From: Echinicola arenosa
Lineage (GTDB): Bacteria; Bacteroidota; Bacteroidia; Cytophagales; Cyclobacteriaceae
NCBI RefSeq assembly: GCF_014841125.1
Contig: NZ_JACYTQ010000003.1
Location: 62,001 to 126,000, forward strand
DNA length: 64,000 nt
Direction of reading: 5' to 3'
The position numbers were made by a program, and so were the translations under genes. The notes under the pieces are model-generated. The model was not told the origin of the DNA. It worked only from the letters and a program-made list of their open reading frames with translations, and did no database searches. Positions 1 through 8,964 of the stretch are shown here, in pieces (position 1 is the stretch's first letter; the number at the start of each line of letters is the position of its first letter).

Positions 1-220
1 ATTTTATTCCTCTGTATTTTATCAGTATCTCTTCTAACTCTCCCTGGAATTGAATTTTTATAAAGTTTGTAGCATCAACTTTGGGAACGGCAGTGATTGG
101 ATTTTCCAAAATACTTGCATCAAAAGCTTCGCAAAGCTGTTTGATTTTATTCAATCGGGATTTAACTCCTTTACTCTTGAAATTACTTTTAATAGTCAGT
201 TTTAGTTCCATTTCTTCCAT
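1..220 (-). CDS. Partial small hypothetical protein (N-terminal part)
   Basis: An open frame on the minus strand starts at an ATG at 220 (MEEMELKLTIKSNF...) and runs off the left edge without a stop, giving at least 73 residues. It is Lys- and Ile-rich with predicted alternating helix and strand, and has no signal peptide. A second possible start is the Met at codon 4. I do not recognise the family. The size and composition would suit a small antitoxin-like or regulatory protein, but nothing in the sequence proves this. The gene is followed by a long noncoding stretch to its right, so its promoter probably lies in 221-350. Confidence 0.5.
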   Translation of the reverse strand, partial: MEEMELKLTIKSNFKSKGVKSRLNKIKQLCEAFDASILENPITAVPKVDATNFIKIQFQGELEEILIKYRGIK

Positions 221-803
221 AACTGGTAAATGATTAAAAATTTACGATTTAACTACTTTTTATAGTTTTTTAATGTATTAAAAATGTATTTCGTATCAAA
301 TATAATTGAAACAGTGATCCTTTCCAAATTGATGATTAAAAGCCTTATTACCATTTATAAATTTTAAAAAGGGTTGTTATTTGAAGTGTTTTTTTTATTC
401 TATTTATCACTTTTGATCTATTTCTACGTCTAGTGGAATGGAGCCTGATTGCTAAAGTCAAAGAAATTATTAAACTAATGTTGGCATTTGTCTTATTGTA
501 TTTCAAAAAAGTGAAGAATTGATAATAACCTTTATGGATCCGAAAAACCATCTAATTCCTTTAAGAAATTTAACTCCTGATTATAATTTAATCTGATTAT
601 CCGCTATGATGCCAGTAACCAAACATCCTTTGCTCAAGTGGTCTGAAGACCGAAGCAGTTGATACCATAATCAAAAGGGTAGTTTCTACTCGCTTTTAAT
701 CTTTACTGGTAAAATTGTGGATATACATATAATTTAAATATTTAGGAAATATCATATAAAATAAAGCGGAAAGAGCTTTCATAAATACAAGGTCAGAAAA
801 ATA
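221..803. other. Noncoding AT-rich stretch with a dispersed repeat
   Basis: I find no convincing gene here. The open frame at 348-551 (minus) is Lys/Ile/Thr-rich low-complexity translation with no recognisable feature. The only notable content is one copy of a 62-bp dispersed repeat at 669-730 and a short imperfect palindrome (GGTCTGAAGACC) near 639-650. Confidence 0.5.
669..730. repeat. 62-bp dispersed repeat, copy 1
   Basis: This segment matches 8281-8342 at 58 of 62 positions, in the same orientation. It lies in a noncoding region here. The second copy forms the broken edge of a truncated molybdenum hydroxylase gene. Read on the minus strand, both copies begin ATGTATATCC and carry an in-frame TAA after ten codons. 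It may be the end of a lost mobile element or of a duplicated gene start. Confidence 0.8.
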
Positions 804-835
804 TTTGAGTGAGCAGAATAACTTTTATAAACTTG
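804..835 (+). promoter_or_regulatory. Candidate promoter for the hexosaminidase/sulfatase operon
   Basis: TTTG at 804-807 is followed after 20 bp by TAAACTTG at 828-835. This matches the Bacteroidota housekeeping pattern (TTTG, about 19-20 bp, TANNTTTG) with one mismatch. It lies about 80 bp before the first GH20 start. Confidence 0.4.
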
Positions 836-921
836 GTAGTTTTTAGTGCATTAAACCTATAACGAGGATTGAGAAGCAATTTTTCTGTATAAATTTGTGG
901 TTTCACATAACCTATTTGATT

Positions 922-3192
922 TTGAAGTATTTTCAAAAAGCCCTTATTGCCATCTGCATCCTTTCTGCCTGCAGCAAGCCAGAACCCATTGATTTTTCTA
1001 TTGTCCCTTATCCTAGTGAATTGAAAGTGGAGCAGGGGCAGTTTGAGCTGAGTCCAAATACACAACTTTTGTTACAGGATGAAGCAGCTTTTACTGAAGA
1101 AGTTGCATTTTTTCAATCCTTGATGAAGCAAATTTTGGGCTCGGAACTTTCTACCCAAAAAGGGGAGAATAGTATTGAAATCCGGAAATCAGCGGAGCAT
1201 TCAAACCCTGAGTCTTATAGTTTAGAAATAAGCTCGGACAAAATCATTCTGGAAGCGGGCCATGCTCAAGGGATTTTCTATGGAATGACCACATTGCGGC
1301 AGCTACTTCCGGCAACAGTGGAAAGTGGCAATTTATCAGACCAACTTTTGCTCCCGGCTTTGAGTATTCAAGACAGTCCAAAATACAAATGGCGGGCGAT
1401 GCATCTAGATGTATCCAGACATTTCTTTTCAATGGATTATCTCCATCGCTATGTAGATTTGCTTTCACTGTATAAACTGAATAAGCTTCATCTCCATCTC
1501 ACCGATGACCAAGGGTGGAGAATGGAAATCAAGCAGTACCCGGAGCTTACCGGGCAGGGCGCTTGGCGAGAATTCAACAAACATGACTCGATTTGCATTG
1601 ATCGCTCCAAAGAAGATGCTCGTTTTGCTTTGGATCCTAAACATATCAAAATGCATGGAGAAACACCGGTTTATGGAGGATATTACACACAGGATGAGCT
1701 AAGGGAATTTGTCGCTTATGCACAGTCAAAGCATGTGGAAATAGTGCCGGAGATCGATATGCCAGGTCATATGATGGCTGCGATTAAGGTTTACCCTGAG
1801 CTGACTTGTGGTACTCCAGGTTGGGGCAGGGTGTTTTCCACGCCATTATGCCCAGTGAAAGAGGAAGTTTACACCTTTGTGGAAAATGTGCTGACTGAAG
1901 TGATGGATGTTTTTCCTTCCCCGTACATTCATATTGGTGCCGATGAAGTGGACAAGGGCCGATGGGAGGAGTCTGCCGCTTGCCAGCAGTTTATGAAAGC
2001 CATTGGGATGAAGGATTTAGAGGAATTGCAGGGATATTTTGTCAATAGGGTCAGTGATTTCTTGATCAAAAACGGTAAAAAAGTGGTGGTTTGGGATGAG
2101 GCCATTTCTGGCGATATTGACAGCAGTCTAACAGTGATGTACTGGAGAGCTTGGGTGGCTTCAGTACCGGATAGAGTAGTGAAAAAAGGAAACGATGTGA
2201 TATTGGCGCCTGGGGATCCTTTTTATTTCTCCAATCCAAAATCAAAGCTTTTTGATATTTATAACAAGCAATTGCTAAGTTCTAAATTTCCCACTGAGCT
2301 CAGTAATAAAATTAAAGGGATGCAGGCCTGTCTTTGGACAGAAACTATTCCTTCCGAGGAATTGGCAGATGCTTTGATTTTTCCAGATGCCCTGGCTTTG
2401 GCAGAAAGAGCTTGGTCCTCAGAGGAGAATCAAGACTGGGATTCTTTCAAATCCCGTTTGCAAATCCAGCTCAAAAGGTTAGAAAATATGGGTGTGAAAA
2501 TGGACTATGCGCCTTCCTCTGAGCTTTTACCATTTCTAAATGTGGACAAGGAATTACAGCAAATAGGGATCAGGTTTGAAAGTGAGATGAGTGAGCCGAT
2601 GATCTATTATACCACTGATGGAACTACACCAACTGTCAACTCGAAGTTATACGAGGGAGAGTTTTTTGTGAAAGGGAGTGCAAACATCGCCGCAGCGGTC
2701 TTTAAAGATGGAGAATTGGTTGAACCGGTTTTAAGAAAGCAGGTGGATTATCATAAAGCCATAGGTAAAACAGTGGAATACCTAAAGCCATGGAACACGG
2801 CATACCCAGCTGGAGATGCAGGAAGTTTGACCGATGGATATAGAGGCACCAACTCCAATAGTGATGGGTACTGGCAGGGATTCACCAATGACTTGGAGGT
2901 GATCGTGGATATGGGTGAGGTGACAGACTTGAACAGTTTCTCGGCGACTTTTATGCAGAATATTGGACCGGGAATCTTTATGCCGGGAGTGGTAGAGGTA
3001 GCCGTTTCATCGGACGGAGATAGTTTTACTAAAGTTTTGGAAATTGAAAACGAGGTACCTATTGACCAAAAGGACTTGATTTTGAAGGATTTCAAAGGTT
3101 CTTTAAAAGGTGAAGAAGCAAGGTATGTTAAGGTAATTGCCAAAAATACCAATCATGCCTTCATCTTTGTGGATGAGTTGGTAATTAATTGA
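922..3192 (+). CDS. Beta-N-acetylhexosaminidase, GH20, lipoprotein
   Basis: An exo-enzyme that removes terminal beta-linked GlcNAc or GalNAc. The frame is open from TTG 895, but no ATG exists. I chose TTG 922 because it gives a short lipoprotein signal (KYFQKALIAICILSAC, lipobox LSAC), so the enzyme should be surface- or membrane-anchored. An N-terminal GH20b-like domain precedes the TIM barrel (LDVSRHFF, LHLTDDQGWR). The catalytic pair Asp341-Glu342 is in HIGADEV; the Asp would orient the 2-acetamido group for substrate-assisted catalysis. After about residue 530 come a chitobiase-type domain (YYTTDGTTPT) and a discoidin-like domain (GTNSNSDGYWQGF). It is first in a three-gene strand with a second GH20 and a sulfatase. 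Confidence 0.9.
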   Translation: MKYFQKALIAICILSACSKPEPIDFSIVPYPSELKVEQGQFELSPNTQLLLQDEAAFTEEVAFFQSLMKQILGSELSTQKGENSIEIRKSAEHSNPESYSLEISSDKIILEAGHAQGIFYGMTTLRQLLPATVESGNLSDQLLLPALSIQDSPKYKWRAMHLDVSRHFFSMDYLHRYVDLLSLYKLNKLHLHLTDDQGWRMEIKQYPELTGQGAWREFNKHDSICIDRSKEDARFALDPKHIKMHGETPVYGGYYTQDELREFVAYAQSKHVEIVPEIDMPGHMMAAIKVYPELTCGTPGWGRVFSTPLCPVKEEVYTFVENVLTEVMDVFPSPYIHIGADEVDKGRWEESAACQQFMKAIGMKDLEELQGYFVNRVSDFLIKNGKKVVVWDEAISGDIDSSLTVMYWRAWVASVPDRVVKKGNDVILAPGDPFYFSNPKSKLFDIYNKQLLSSKFPTELSNKIKGMQACLWTETIPSEELADALIFPDALALAERAWSSEENQDWDSFKSRLQIQLKRLENMGVKMDYAPSSELLPFLNVDKELQQIGIRFESEMSEPMIYYTTDGTTPTVNSKLYEGEFFVKGSANIAAAVFKDGELVEPVLRKQVDYHKAIGKTVEYLKPWNTAYPAGDAGSLTDGYRGTNSNSDGYWQGFTNDLEVIVDMGEVTDLNSFSATFMQNIGPGIFMPGVVEVAVSSDGDSFTKVLEIENEVPIDQKDLILKDFKGSLKGEEARYVKVIAKNTNHAFIFVDELVIN

Positions 3193-3270
3193 TTATTATA
3201 TTATTAAGAGAGAGGTTTTAGCTTAAATGTTTATCCTGGTGACTTAAAATGATCTTGTCAGTTTTAACTT

Positions 3271-5571
3271 ATGAATTTCCTAAAAATAGCCAACGTGATA
3301 ATTTATTATGATCAAAAAGTAAATCTAATCGCTTTATTGTGTTTGATAGGAGGGCTATTTCATTTGTCCAATGAAACCCTTGCTCAAACCATTGACTTTA
3401 TTCCACAGCCTGTGGAAATCAAAAAAGGGGAGGGCTCATTTGAGCTTAATCAAGTAACGACAGTTTTTTTTGATTTAAAAAAGCTATCCGGTCATGCAGA
3501 GCTTTTGGTAGAGGGTTTACAGTTAGATGCTGAAATCAAGCATACAGCATCCCTTTCTTCAAGCGCAGATAATAATTATATCAAATTGGCTTTGAACCCC
3601 ACCTTATCAAAAGAGCATAAGGGCAAATACTTGATACGTATAACTAATGATATGATTGCCATTGAGGGAGGAGATGAGGAAGCAATTGTCAATGCTATAT
3701 ATAGATTGGTTCAGTTAAGTTTGATACAGGAAAATAGGTATAAACTTCCATCTTTGTCCCTGATCGATTATCCAAGATTCGATTACAGAGGGTTCCATCT
3801 GGATGTCAGTAGAAACTATTTCCCCATATCATTTTTAGAGAAGTTGATCGACATGATGGCCATTTACCAACTCAATACTTTTCACTGGCACCTGACGGAT
3901 GGTCCGGGATGGAGACTTGAGATCAAATCATATCCCAAGCTGACCCAAATAGCCGCTTTCCGTAGCCATCGCACTTGGAAAGAATGGTGGAATTCGGAAA
4001 GAAAGTTTTTAAGCGAAGGTGACCCGCAAGCTTATGGTGGTTACTATACCCAGGAGGAAGCGAAGCATTTGGTCGATTACGCCTTGAAGAGAGGAATAAC
4101 AATTATACCTGAAATTGAAATGCCAGGACACTCCGGTGAGGTATTGGCCGTTTATCCGGAATTGGCCTGTTCGGGAAAACCATACACCCAAAGTGAATTT
4201 TGCATGGGCAATGAGCAGACTTTTGAGTTTTTTGAAAAGGTATTGGGGGAAGTAGCAGCGATCTTTCCCTCTGAGTACATTCATATCGGAGGAGATGAAG
4301 CCAACAAGCGTGCATGGCGTACCTGCTCAAAGTGTCAACAAAGAATTAAAGCCCTTGGCTTAAAGGATGAAGACGAATTGCAAAGTTACGGTGTAAAACG
4401 AGTCGGGGAGATCCTGGAAAAACTTGACCGTAAATTTATTGGATGGGATGAAATCTTGGAAGGAGGCTTGGCTCCGGGAGCGGCAGTGATGTCTTGGAGA
4501 GGTGAATCAGGAGGCATCAAGGCTGCTCAATCAGGGCATGAGGTCATCATGACCCCAGGTGAATTTTGTTATTTTGATAAATACCAAACTAATCCAGCTA
4601 CTCAACCAGAAGCTATTGGGGGCTATATTCCCATAGAAAAAGTATATGGTTATGATCCCATTCCAACAGTATTGAAGGATGAAGAAAAGGGTTATGTCAT
4701 GGGTGTGCAGGCCAATCTGTGGACAGAGTATATTCCCACCACGGAGCATGCAGAATATATGATTTTCCCAAGGCTATTGGCATTGTCCGAGGTGGCTTGG
4801 ACTACAAATGAGAATAAGGATTGGGATGGTTTCTTTGAGCGGCTTCAGTCTCACTATAGACTTTTGCAAAGGAGAGGAATCAATTACTATCATCCTATCC
4901 CCAATTTGAACATAGAGGCCAAGCCTTATTCCTTAAAAAAAGCTTCATTGGTGAAGATAAATTCAGAAAGATTTGGAGCAACCATTAAATATACGCTGGA
5001 CGGCTCACCACCAAATAGGGAAAGTCCAACATACTCGGCTCCATTTTATCAAATTGGAACACCTTTAGTTAAAGCGGCTATGCTTTATCCTTCTGGAGAG
5101 ATGGGACCTGTCACAGAAATGGAGTTGGCTTATCATTTAGGAGTGGGAGCAAAAGTTACCTATCATCAGCCTTTCAGTCGAAAATATCCAGCTCAAGGTA
5201 TTAGCAGCTTGGTGAATGGGCAAAAAGGTTCATTTACCTACGGAGATGGTGAATGGCAAGGCTTCGAGGGAAAAGATCTAGATGTAACCGTTGCGTTATC
5301 TGAGATTAAAAAGGTTAGCCAAATCAAGGCCAGGTTTATGCAGTTAACTGGTCCAGGAGTTTACCTGCCCAAGCGGATATTTTGCTCTTGGTCCAAAGAT
5401 GGTGAGGATTTTAGTGATCCTGTAGAAATTATCAACGAGATTCCGGAATCAGATAGCAGCCTTATTATCCATCCATTTGTTCTGCCAGTGAATGCTGAGG
5501 CCAAATACTTCCGGATTACGGCCAAAGTCAATAAAGGATTCCTTTTTGCTGACGAATTGTTGTTTTATTGA
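3271..5571 (+). CDS. Beta-N-acetylhexosaminidase, GH20, secreted
   Basis: A second GH20 enzyme of 766 residues, 78 bp after the first and with the same architecture: GH20b domain, catalytic barrel, chitobiase-type domain (KYTLDGSPPN) and C-terminal discoidin-like domain. The catalytic pair is Asp342-Glu343 in HIGGDEANK, with HLTDGPGWR and EIEMPGHSGE around the active site. The N-terminus has a hydrophobic stretch (LIALLCLIGGLFHL) ending near TLAQ, which fits a cleaved signal peptide with no lipobox, so it is probably periplasmic. The two copies are clearly diverged, including the loop after YPKLTQIAAF, so they probably differ in linkage or sulfation preference. Substrate cannot be read from the sequence. 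Confidence 0.9.
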   Translation: MNFLKIANVIIYYDQKVNLIALLCLIGGLFHLSNETLAQTIDFIPQPVEIKKGEGSFELNQVTTVFFDLKKLSGHAELLVEGLQLDAEIKHTASLSSSADNNYIKLALNPTLSKEHKGKYLIRITNDMIAIEGGDEEAIVNAIYRLVQLSLIQENRYKLPSLSLIDYPRFDYRGFHLDVSRNYFPISFLEKLIDMMAIYQLNTFHWHLTDGPGWRLEIKSYPKLTQIAAFRSHRTWKEWWNSERKFLSEGDPQAYGGYYTQEEAKHLVDYALKRGITIIPEIEMPGHSGEVLAVYPELACSGKPYTQSEFCMGNEQTFEFFEKVLGEVAAIFPSEYIHIGGDEANKRAWRTCSKCQQRIKALGLKDEDELQSYGVKRVGEILEKLDRKFIGWDEILEGGLAPGAAVMSWRGESGGIKAAQSGHEVIMTPGEFCYFDKYQTNPATQPEAIGGYIPIEKVYGYDPIPTVLKDEEKGYVMGVQANLWTEYIPTTEHAEYMIFPRLLALSEVAWTTNENKDWDGFFERLQSHYRLLQRRGINYYHPIPNLNIEAKPYSLKKASLVKINSERFGATIKYTLDGSPPNRESPTYSAPFYQIGTPLVKAAMLYPSGEMGPVTEMELAYHLGVGAKVTYHQPFSRKYPAQGISSLVNGQKGSFTYGDGEWQGFEGKDLDVTVALSEIKKVSQIKARFMQLTGPGVYLPKRIFCSWSKDGEDFSDPVEIINEIPESDSSLIIHPFVLPVNAEAKYFRITAKVNKGFLFADELLFY

Positions 5572-5703
5572 TTTTTTAATTTGGTTGAGCAAAGTGATGA
5601 GGGTATGAATCTGGAAAAAAGGACTTTGATTTTACATGAAATTAGGTCTTTTGGACAAATTTTACTTTTTTGGATTAGCAATCAAATGATGTCATTAAAG
5701 ATT

Positions 5704-7203
5704 ATGAAGTATAATAAGCTGTTATTGGTTTTATTTCTATTTGTTGTTTTTGGGGACAAATTAGGGGCTCAAAATAAAGGAAGAAAGCAACCCAATATTG
5801 TGTTCTTTTTTGTGGATGACATGGGCTGGCAGGATACTTCTGTTCCGTTCTATAAGGAGAAAACCACTTTGAACATGCAATATTACACGCCTAATATGGA
5901 GAAGTTGGCGCAGGAAGGTGTTAAGTTTACCCAAGCTTATGCAGCGGCTTTGTGTTCGCCTTCACGTGTTAGTCTGATGACAGGAATGAATCCTGCCAGA
6001 CACAAAGTGACCAATTGGACCTTAATTAAGGATAAGTCTCCTGATCCAAAACACGATGAAATTGAGCCTCCAAAATGGAATGTGAATGGCTTGAGTGCAA
6101 CAGGAAAAGATAATGCTACAGTTTTCCATTCTACTTTAGCGCAAAAGCTTCAATCCGCAGGTTATACCACGATTCATGTGGGAAAGGCCCATTTTGGAGC
6201 AAAAGGAACTTCAGGAGAAAATCCTACCAATTTGGGTTTTGATGTCAATATTGCGGGGCACGCTGCAGGAGGGCCTGGCAGTTATTATGGCAAGTATAAC
6301 TTTAGTGCGGATTGGAGAAGCCCTGGAAATCACACTTGGGATGTGCCTGGGTTGGAAAAATACCATGGACAGGATATTTTCCTTACGGAAGTGTTGACGA
6401 TAGAAGCCAATAAAGCCATCGAAAAAGCAGTGGATTTAGGAAAGCCTTTTTACTTGTACATGTCCCACTATGCCATTCATGCGCCTTGGGAAAAAGATGA
6501 GAGGTTCTACCAAAAATACATCGACGCTGGATTAAGTGAATTTCAGGCTACTTATGCTTCCATGATAGAAGGAATGGATAAGTCATTGGGAGACATTCTC
6601 CAGCAACTAAAAAAATTAGGTGTTGAAGAGAATACCATTATTGTTTTTATGTCCGATAATGGAAGTCCTAAACAAACGCCTCAAAACCTTCCCCTGCGTG
6701 GACACAAGATTACGCCTTATGAAGGAGGAATTAGGGTGCCTATGTTAGTGAAATGGGCTGGAGTCAGTGATTCCAATACAGCGGTCAATGATTATTTGAT
6801 TGTGGAAGATATTTTTCCAACTTTCCTTGAAATAGCAGGCCTTTCTGAAAGTGAGATTGGAGAAACAGATGGAAAAAGCTTTGTGCCGCTTATAAAAGGA
6901 GAAGCAGAATCGAAGGAGAGACCTTTGTTCTGGCATTTCCCCCATGTTTATGATGAACTGCCTTATAGTGTTATCAGAAAAGGAGATTGGAAGCTGATTT
7001 ATCACCATTTTGATCAAAGTTTTGAGCTGTTTAACATCACCGAAGATATCAGTGAGCGCAACAATTTATTCGAACAGGAGAAAGGAAAGGCCAAGCTTTT
7101 GGCTGCTGAATTAACGGCATTTCTCAAGGACAGCGAAGCCCAAATGCCCAAGTTTAAAGCAAATGATAAAATTGCTCCTTACCCTTCCGAATGCTTTGAT
7201 TGA
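5704..7203 (+). CDS. Secreted S1-family sulfatase (formylglycine type)
   Basis: Arylsulfatase-fold enzyme. The maturation motif CSPSRVSLMTG begins at Cys84 (from the chosen start), which would be converted to formylglycine. Metal-binding residues appear at VDDMGWQD near the N-terminus and MSDNGSP in the middle. The frame is open from TTG 5581, but the ATG at 5704 gives a clean signal peptide (MKYNKLLLVLFLFVVFG ... GAQ), so I start there. It is third in line after two GH20 hexosaminidases, which suggests desulfation of a sulfated amino-sugar glycan before or between hexosaminidase steps. The exact subfamily and sulfate position are not determined. No anaerobic sulfatase-maturing enzyme or SusC/SusD pair is in the window. 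Confidence 0.9.
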   Translation: MKYNKLLLVLFLFVVFGDKLGAQNKGRKQPNIVFFFVDDMGWQDTSVPFYKEKTTLNMQYYTPNMEKLAQEGVKFTQAYAAALCSPSRVSLMTGMNPARHKVTNWTLIKDKSPDPKHDEIEPPKWNVNGLSATGKDNATVFHSTLAQKLQSAGYTTIHVGKAHFGAKGTSGENPTNLGFDVNIAGHAAGGPGSYYGKYNFSADWRSPGNHTWDVPGLEKYHGQDIFLTEVLTIEANKAIEKAVDLGKPFYLYMSHYAIHAPWEKDERFYQKYIDAGLSEFQATYASMIEGMDKSLGDILQQLKKLGVEENTIIVFMSDNGSPKQTPQNLPLRGHKITPYEGGIRVPMLVKWAGVSDSNTAVNDYLIVEDIFPTFLEIAGLSESEIGETDGKSFVPLIKGEAESKERPLFWHFPHVYDELPYSVIRKGDWKLIYHHFDQSFELFNITEDISERNNLFEQEKGKAKLLAAELTAFLKDSEAQMPKFKANDKIAPYPSECFD

Positions 7204-7235
7204 CTTTATAATTTATGATTTGATGTGTATTGCTG

Positions 7236-7243
7236 TATCTTTG
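7236..7243 (+). promoter_or_regulatory. Candidate -7 element for moaE
   Basis: TATCTTTG matches the Bacteroidota -7 consensus TANNTTTG. The nearest upstream TTTG (7219-7222) is only 13 bp away, so the -33 half is not convincing. Confidence 0.3.
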
Positions 7244-7337
7244 AGACATCAGATCTCACAATGACATATGGGTGTGGTAAAGGAAATCAGAAACGTCAAC
7301 GGGAAGCTTGCTGATATTAATTCTAAATATTTGAGAA

Positions 7338-7787
7338 ATGAAAGATAAGAAATCAGTCATCAAGGATATTTTTGTGGAAGGTCCTATCAGTCCGGAAAAA
7401 ATCGCCAATTCGATTGCCAGTCATGGTACCAAAACAAGTATTGGTGGGCATTCTATTTTTTTGGGACAGATAAGGGATGATGAAAAACCGGAAGGAAAAG
7501 TAGTTTCTATTGAATATACGGCTTATCGGGATATGGCTTTGGAAAAGGCTTTGGAAATAAGGGAGGACATTTTTGAAAAGTATGATTTGTCTTGTATGCA
7601 TATTTACCATAGCTTGGGAAATATCAAAGTCGGAGATATATGTTTGTTTGTATTTACCTCCTCAGCCCATAGGAAAGCAGCCATTGAGGCCTGCAATGAG
7701 CTGGTAGAAAGAATAAAGGCTGAGCTGCCCATTTGGGGCAAAGAAATACTGGATAGCGATGCTGAAGTCTGGAAGGTGAATCGGTAA
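7338..7787 (+). CDS. moaE: Molybdopterin synthase catalytic subunit MoaE
   Basis: The large subunit of molybdopterin synthase. With the MoaD thiocarboxylate it converts cyclic pyranopterin monophosphate to molybdopterin in the cytoplasm. The 149 residues cover the whole family: GGHSIFLGQIRDD, SIEYTAYRDMA, YHSLGNIKVGD, SAHRKAAIEAC and the ending ELPIWGKEI, where the conserved Lys lies. There is no MoaD or other moa gene next to it. The gene is isolated between the sulfatase and a strong terminator, and its convergent neighbour is the remnant of a molybdenum-dependent hydroxylase. Confidence 0.93.
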   Translation: MKDKKSVIKDIFVEGPISPEKIANSIASHGTKTSIGGHSIFLGQIRDDEKPEGKVVSIEYTAYRDMALEKALEIREDIFEKYDLSCMHIYHSLGNIKVGDICLFVFTSSAHRKAAIEACNELVERIKAELPIWGKEILDSDAEVWKVNR

Positions 7788-7809
7788 GTATTGTTGGTAT
7801 TAAAATAAA

Positions 7810-7850
7810 AAGCGCCCTTGAACTCCAGTGTTCAAGGGCGCTTTTCTTTT
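7810..7850. terminator. Strong bidirectional terminator
   Basis: A perfect 14-bp stem (7810-7823 with 7830-7843), a six-base loop and a T-rich run on the plus side lie between the convergent moaE and the hydroxylase remnant. Confidence 0.9.
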
Positions 7851-7857
7851 CATAACT

Positions 7858-8286
7858 TTAACCTTTTGGTAGAATATTCTGCATAAATGGCTGATCATAA
7901 AACCGTTTACCTGTGGCCTTGTACAATGCATTGGCCACTGCAGCAAAGGTGGGAGGGAACAAGGGCTCTCCCAAACCGGTTGGGTCTATGTCATTCTTAA
8001 CAAAATGAATGGAGATGTTTTTATGTGCTTCCCGCTGTCTGATCATTCTGTATTTATCAAAATTACTCTTTTCAGGTACCCTATTGTTGAAAGATTGCTC
8101 ACCAAATAAGGCGTTGCCAATACCATCGACAATTTCCCCTTCTCCCATATTGGAAGCGGCATCTGGATTGATGACAATTCCGCAATCTACTGCTGCCACT
8201 ACATTTGTGATTAATGGTTCATCATTTTTCATTTCCAAGTCCATGACTTCCGCAACATAAGTATTATGGCAGAAGTAGGCAATCAA
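7858..8286 (-). pseudogene. Truncated molybdopterin-dependent hydroxylase (IorB/CoxL-like), C-terminal remnant
   Basis: About 140 residues match the C-terminal end of the large molybdopterin-binding subunit of xanthine dehydrogenase-family enzymes, especially isoquinoline 1-oxidoreductase beta. The signs are HNTYVAEVMDLE, the segment VVAAVDCGIVINPD, and the GLGEPLFPPTFAAVANALYKATGKR region holding the conserved Glu. A full subunit is usually 700 residues or more, so most of the gene is missing. The coding similarity ends at about 8280, exactly where the 62-bp repeat begins, and the frame then meets a stop. The remaining reading frame is clean, so the loss may be recent. It cannot bind cofactor by itself. 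Confidence 0.85.
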
Positions 8287-8342
8287 AAGGGTCGTTTCTA
8301 CTCGCTTTTAATCTTTATTGGTAAAATTACGGATATACATAT
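8281..8342. repeat. 62-bp dispersed repeat, copy 2
   Basis: This copy matches 669-730 at 58 of 62 positions and abuts the truncated hydroxylase gene, so the repeat edge marks the deletion or insertion breakpoint. Confidence 0.8.
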
Positions 8343-8511
8343 TGATTATTTATGAGAGGAGTAGGAAGTATGTGTGTTTTTAGATTAAATAACTGGATTT
8401 CCATCTTGAACAAAGAGTTTTGAGGAAGTTTAAGCCATTCAATCAAAAAGTCATTAACTCTGAAAGGTTTTTCATATGATGGCAATCATGAAGTAGAATT
8501 GATGCTATATT

Positions 8512-8964
8512 TTACTTCAATGTTTTTTCAAAACATCGGCTATTGCTTACACCAATATATTGGCCGTAATTGGGAATTAATAGGTAACCGTTCTTTTCAT
8601 ACAACTTGATGGCTTCTGGCTGTTTGAGGCCAGTCTCCAAAATGCAACGTTTATAGTTGAGTTCCTTGGCCCACTTTTCCAGTTCCGCCAATACGACGGA
8701 AGCAATTCCTTTACCCCTAAAATTCATTACAGTATACATCCTTTTGACTTCCATAGATATTTTATCGTATTCCTTGATGGCGCCACAGCCAACAGGTATA
8801 TTTTCTTCATATGCGATTACGGCATAGTTGATTTGATTTATTTTATTGAATTGATCATAAAAGGTATGGTCTTCTCCATCCCTTACAGCCAGTTCTGCAT
8901 CTAGTAGCTTTACAAGTTTTATAAAGTCTTGGTGGCTAGCGTTTGTTCTTATAGTTTTGATCAT
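8512..8964 (-). CDS. GNAT family N-acetyltransferase
   Basis: A 150-residue single-domain acetyltransferase that uses acetyl-CoA. The acyl-CoA pyrophosphate loop is visible as the RMYTVMNFRGKGIASVVL stretch (R-G-K-G-I-A), followed by the usual helix (LEKWAKEL), the strand CILETG and the motif EAIKLYEKNGY. The substrate is not predictable. The gene stands alone, with noncoding sequence on both sides. Confidence 0.88.
   Translation of the reverse strand: MIKTIRTNASHQDFIKLVKLLDAELAVRDGEDHTFYDQFNKINQINYAVIAYEENIPVGCGAIKEYDKISMEVKRMYTVMNFRGKGIASVVLAELEKWAKELNYKRCILETGLKQPEAIKLYEKNGYLLIPNYGQYIGVSNSRCFEKTLK

Noticed and set aside
348-551. 67-codon open frame on the minus strand
   Set aside because: Low-complexity Lys/Ile/Thr-rich translation in AT-rich noncoding DNA, with no signal peptide, motif or neighbour logic.
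2751-3152. 133-codon antisense frame inside the first GH20 gene
   Set aside because: Shadow of the coding strand; the GH20 C-terminal domain explains this sequence.
7858-8286. Hydroxylase fragment as a stand-alone small gene
   Set aside because: It covers only the C-terminal fifth of the subunit, begins inside the domain and starts at a repeat junction, so it is a remnant.
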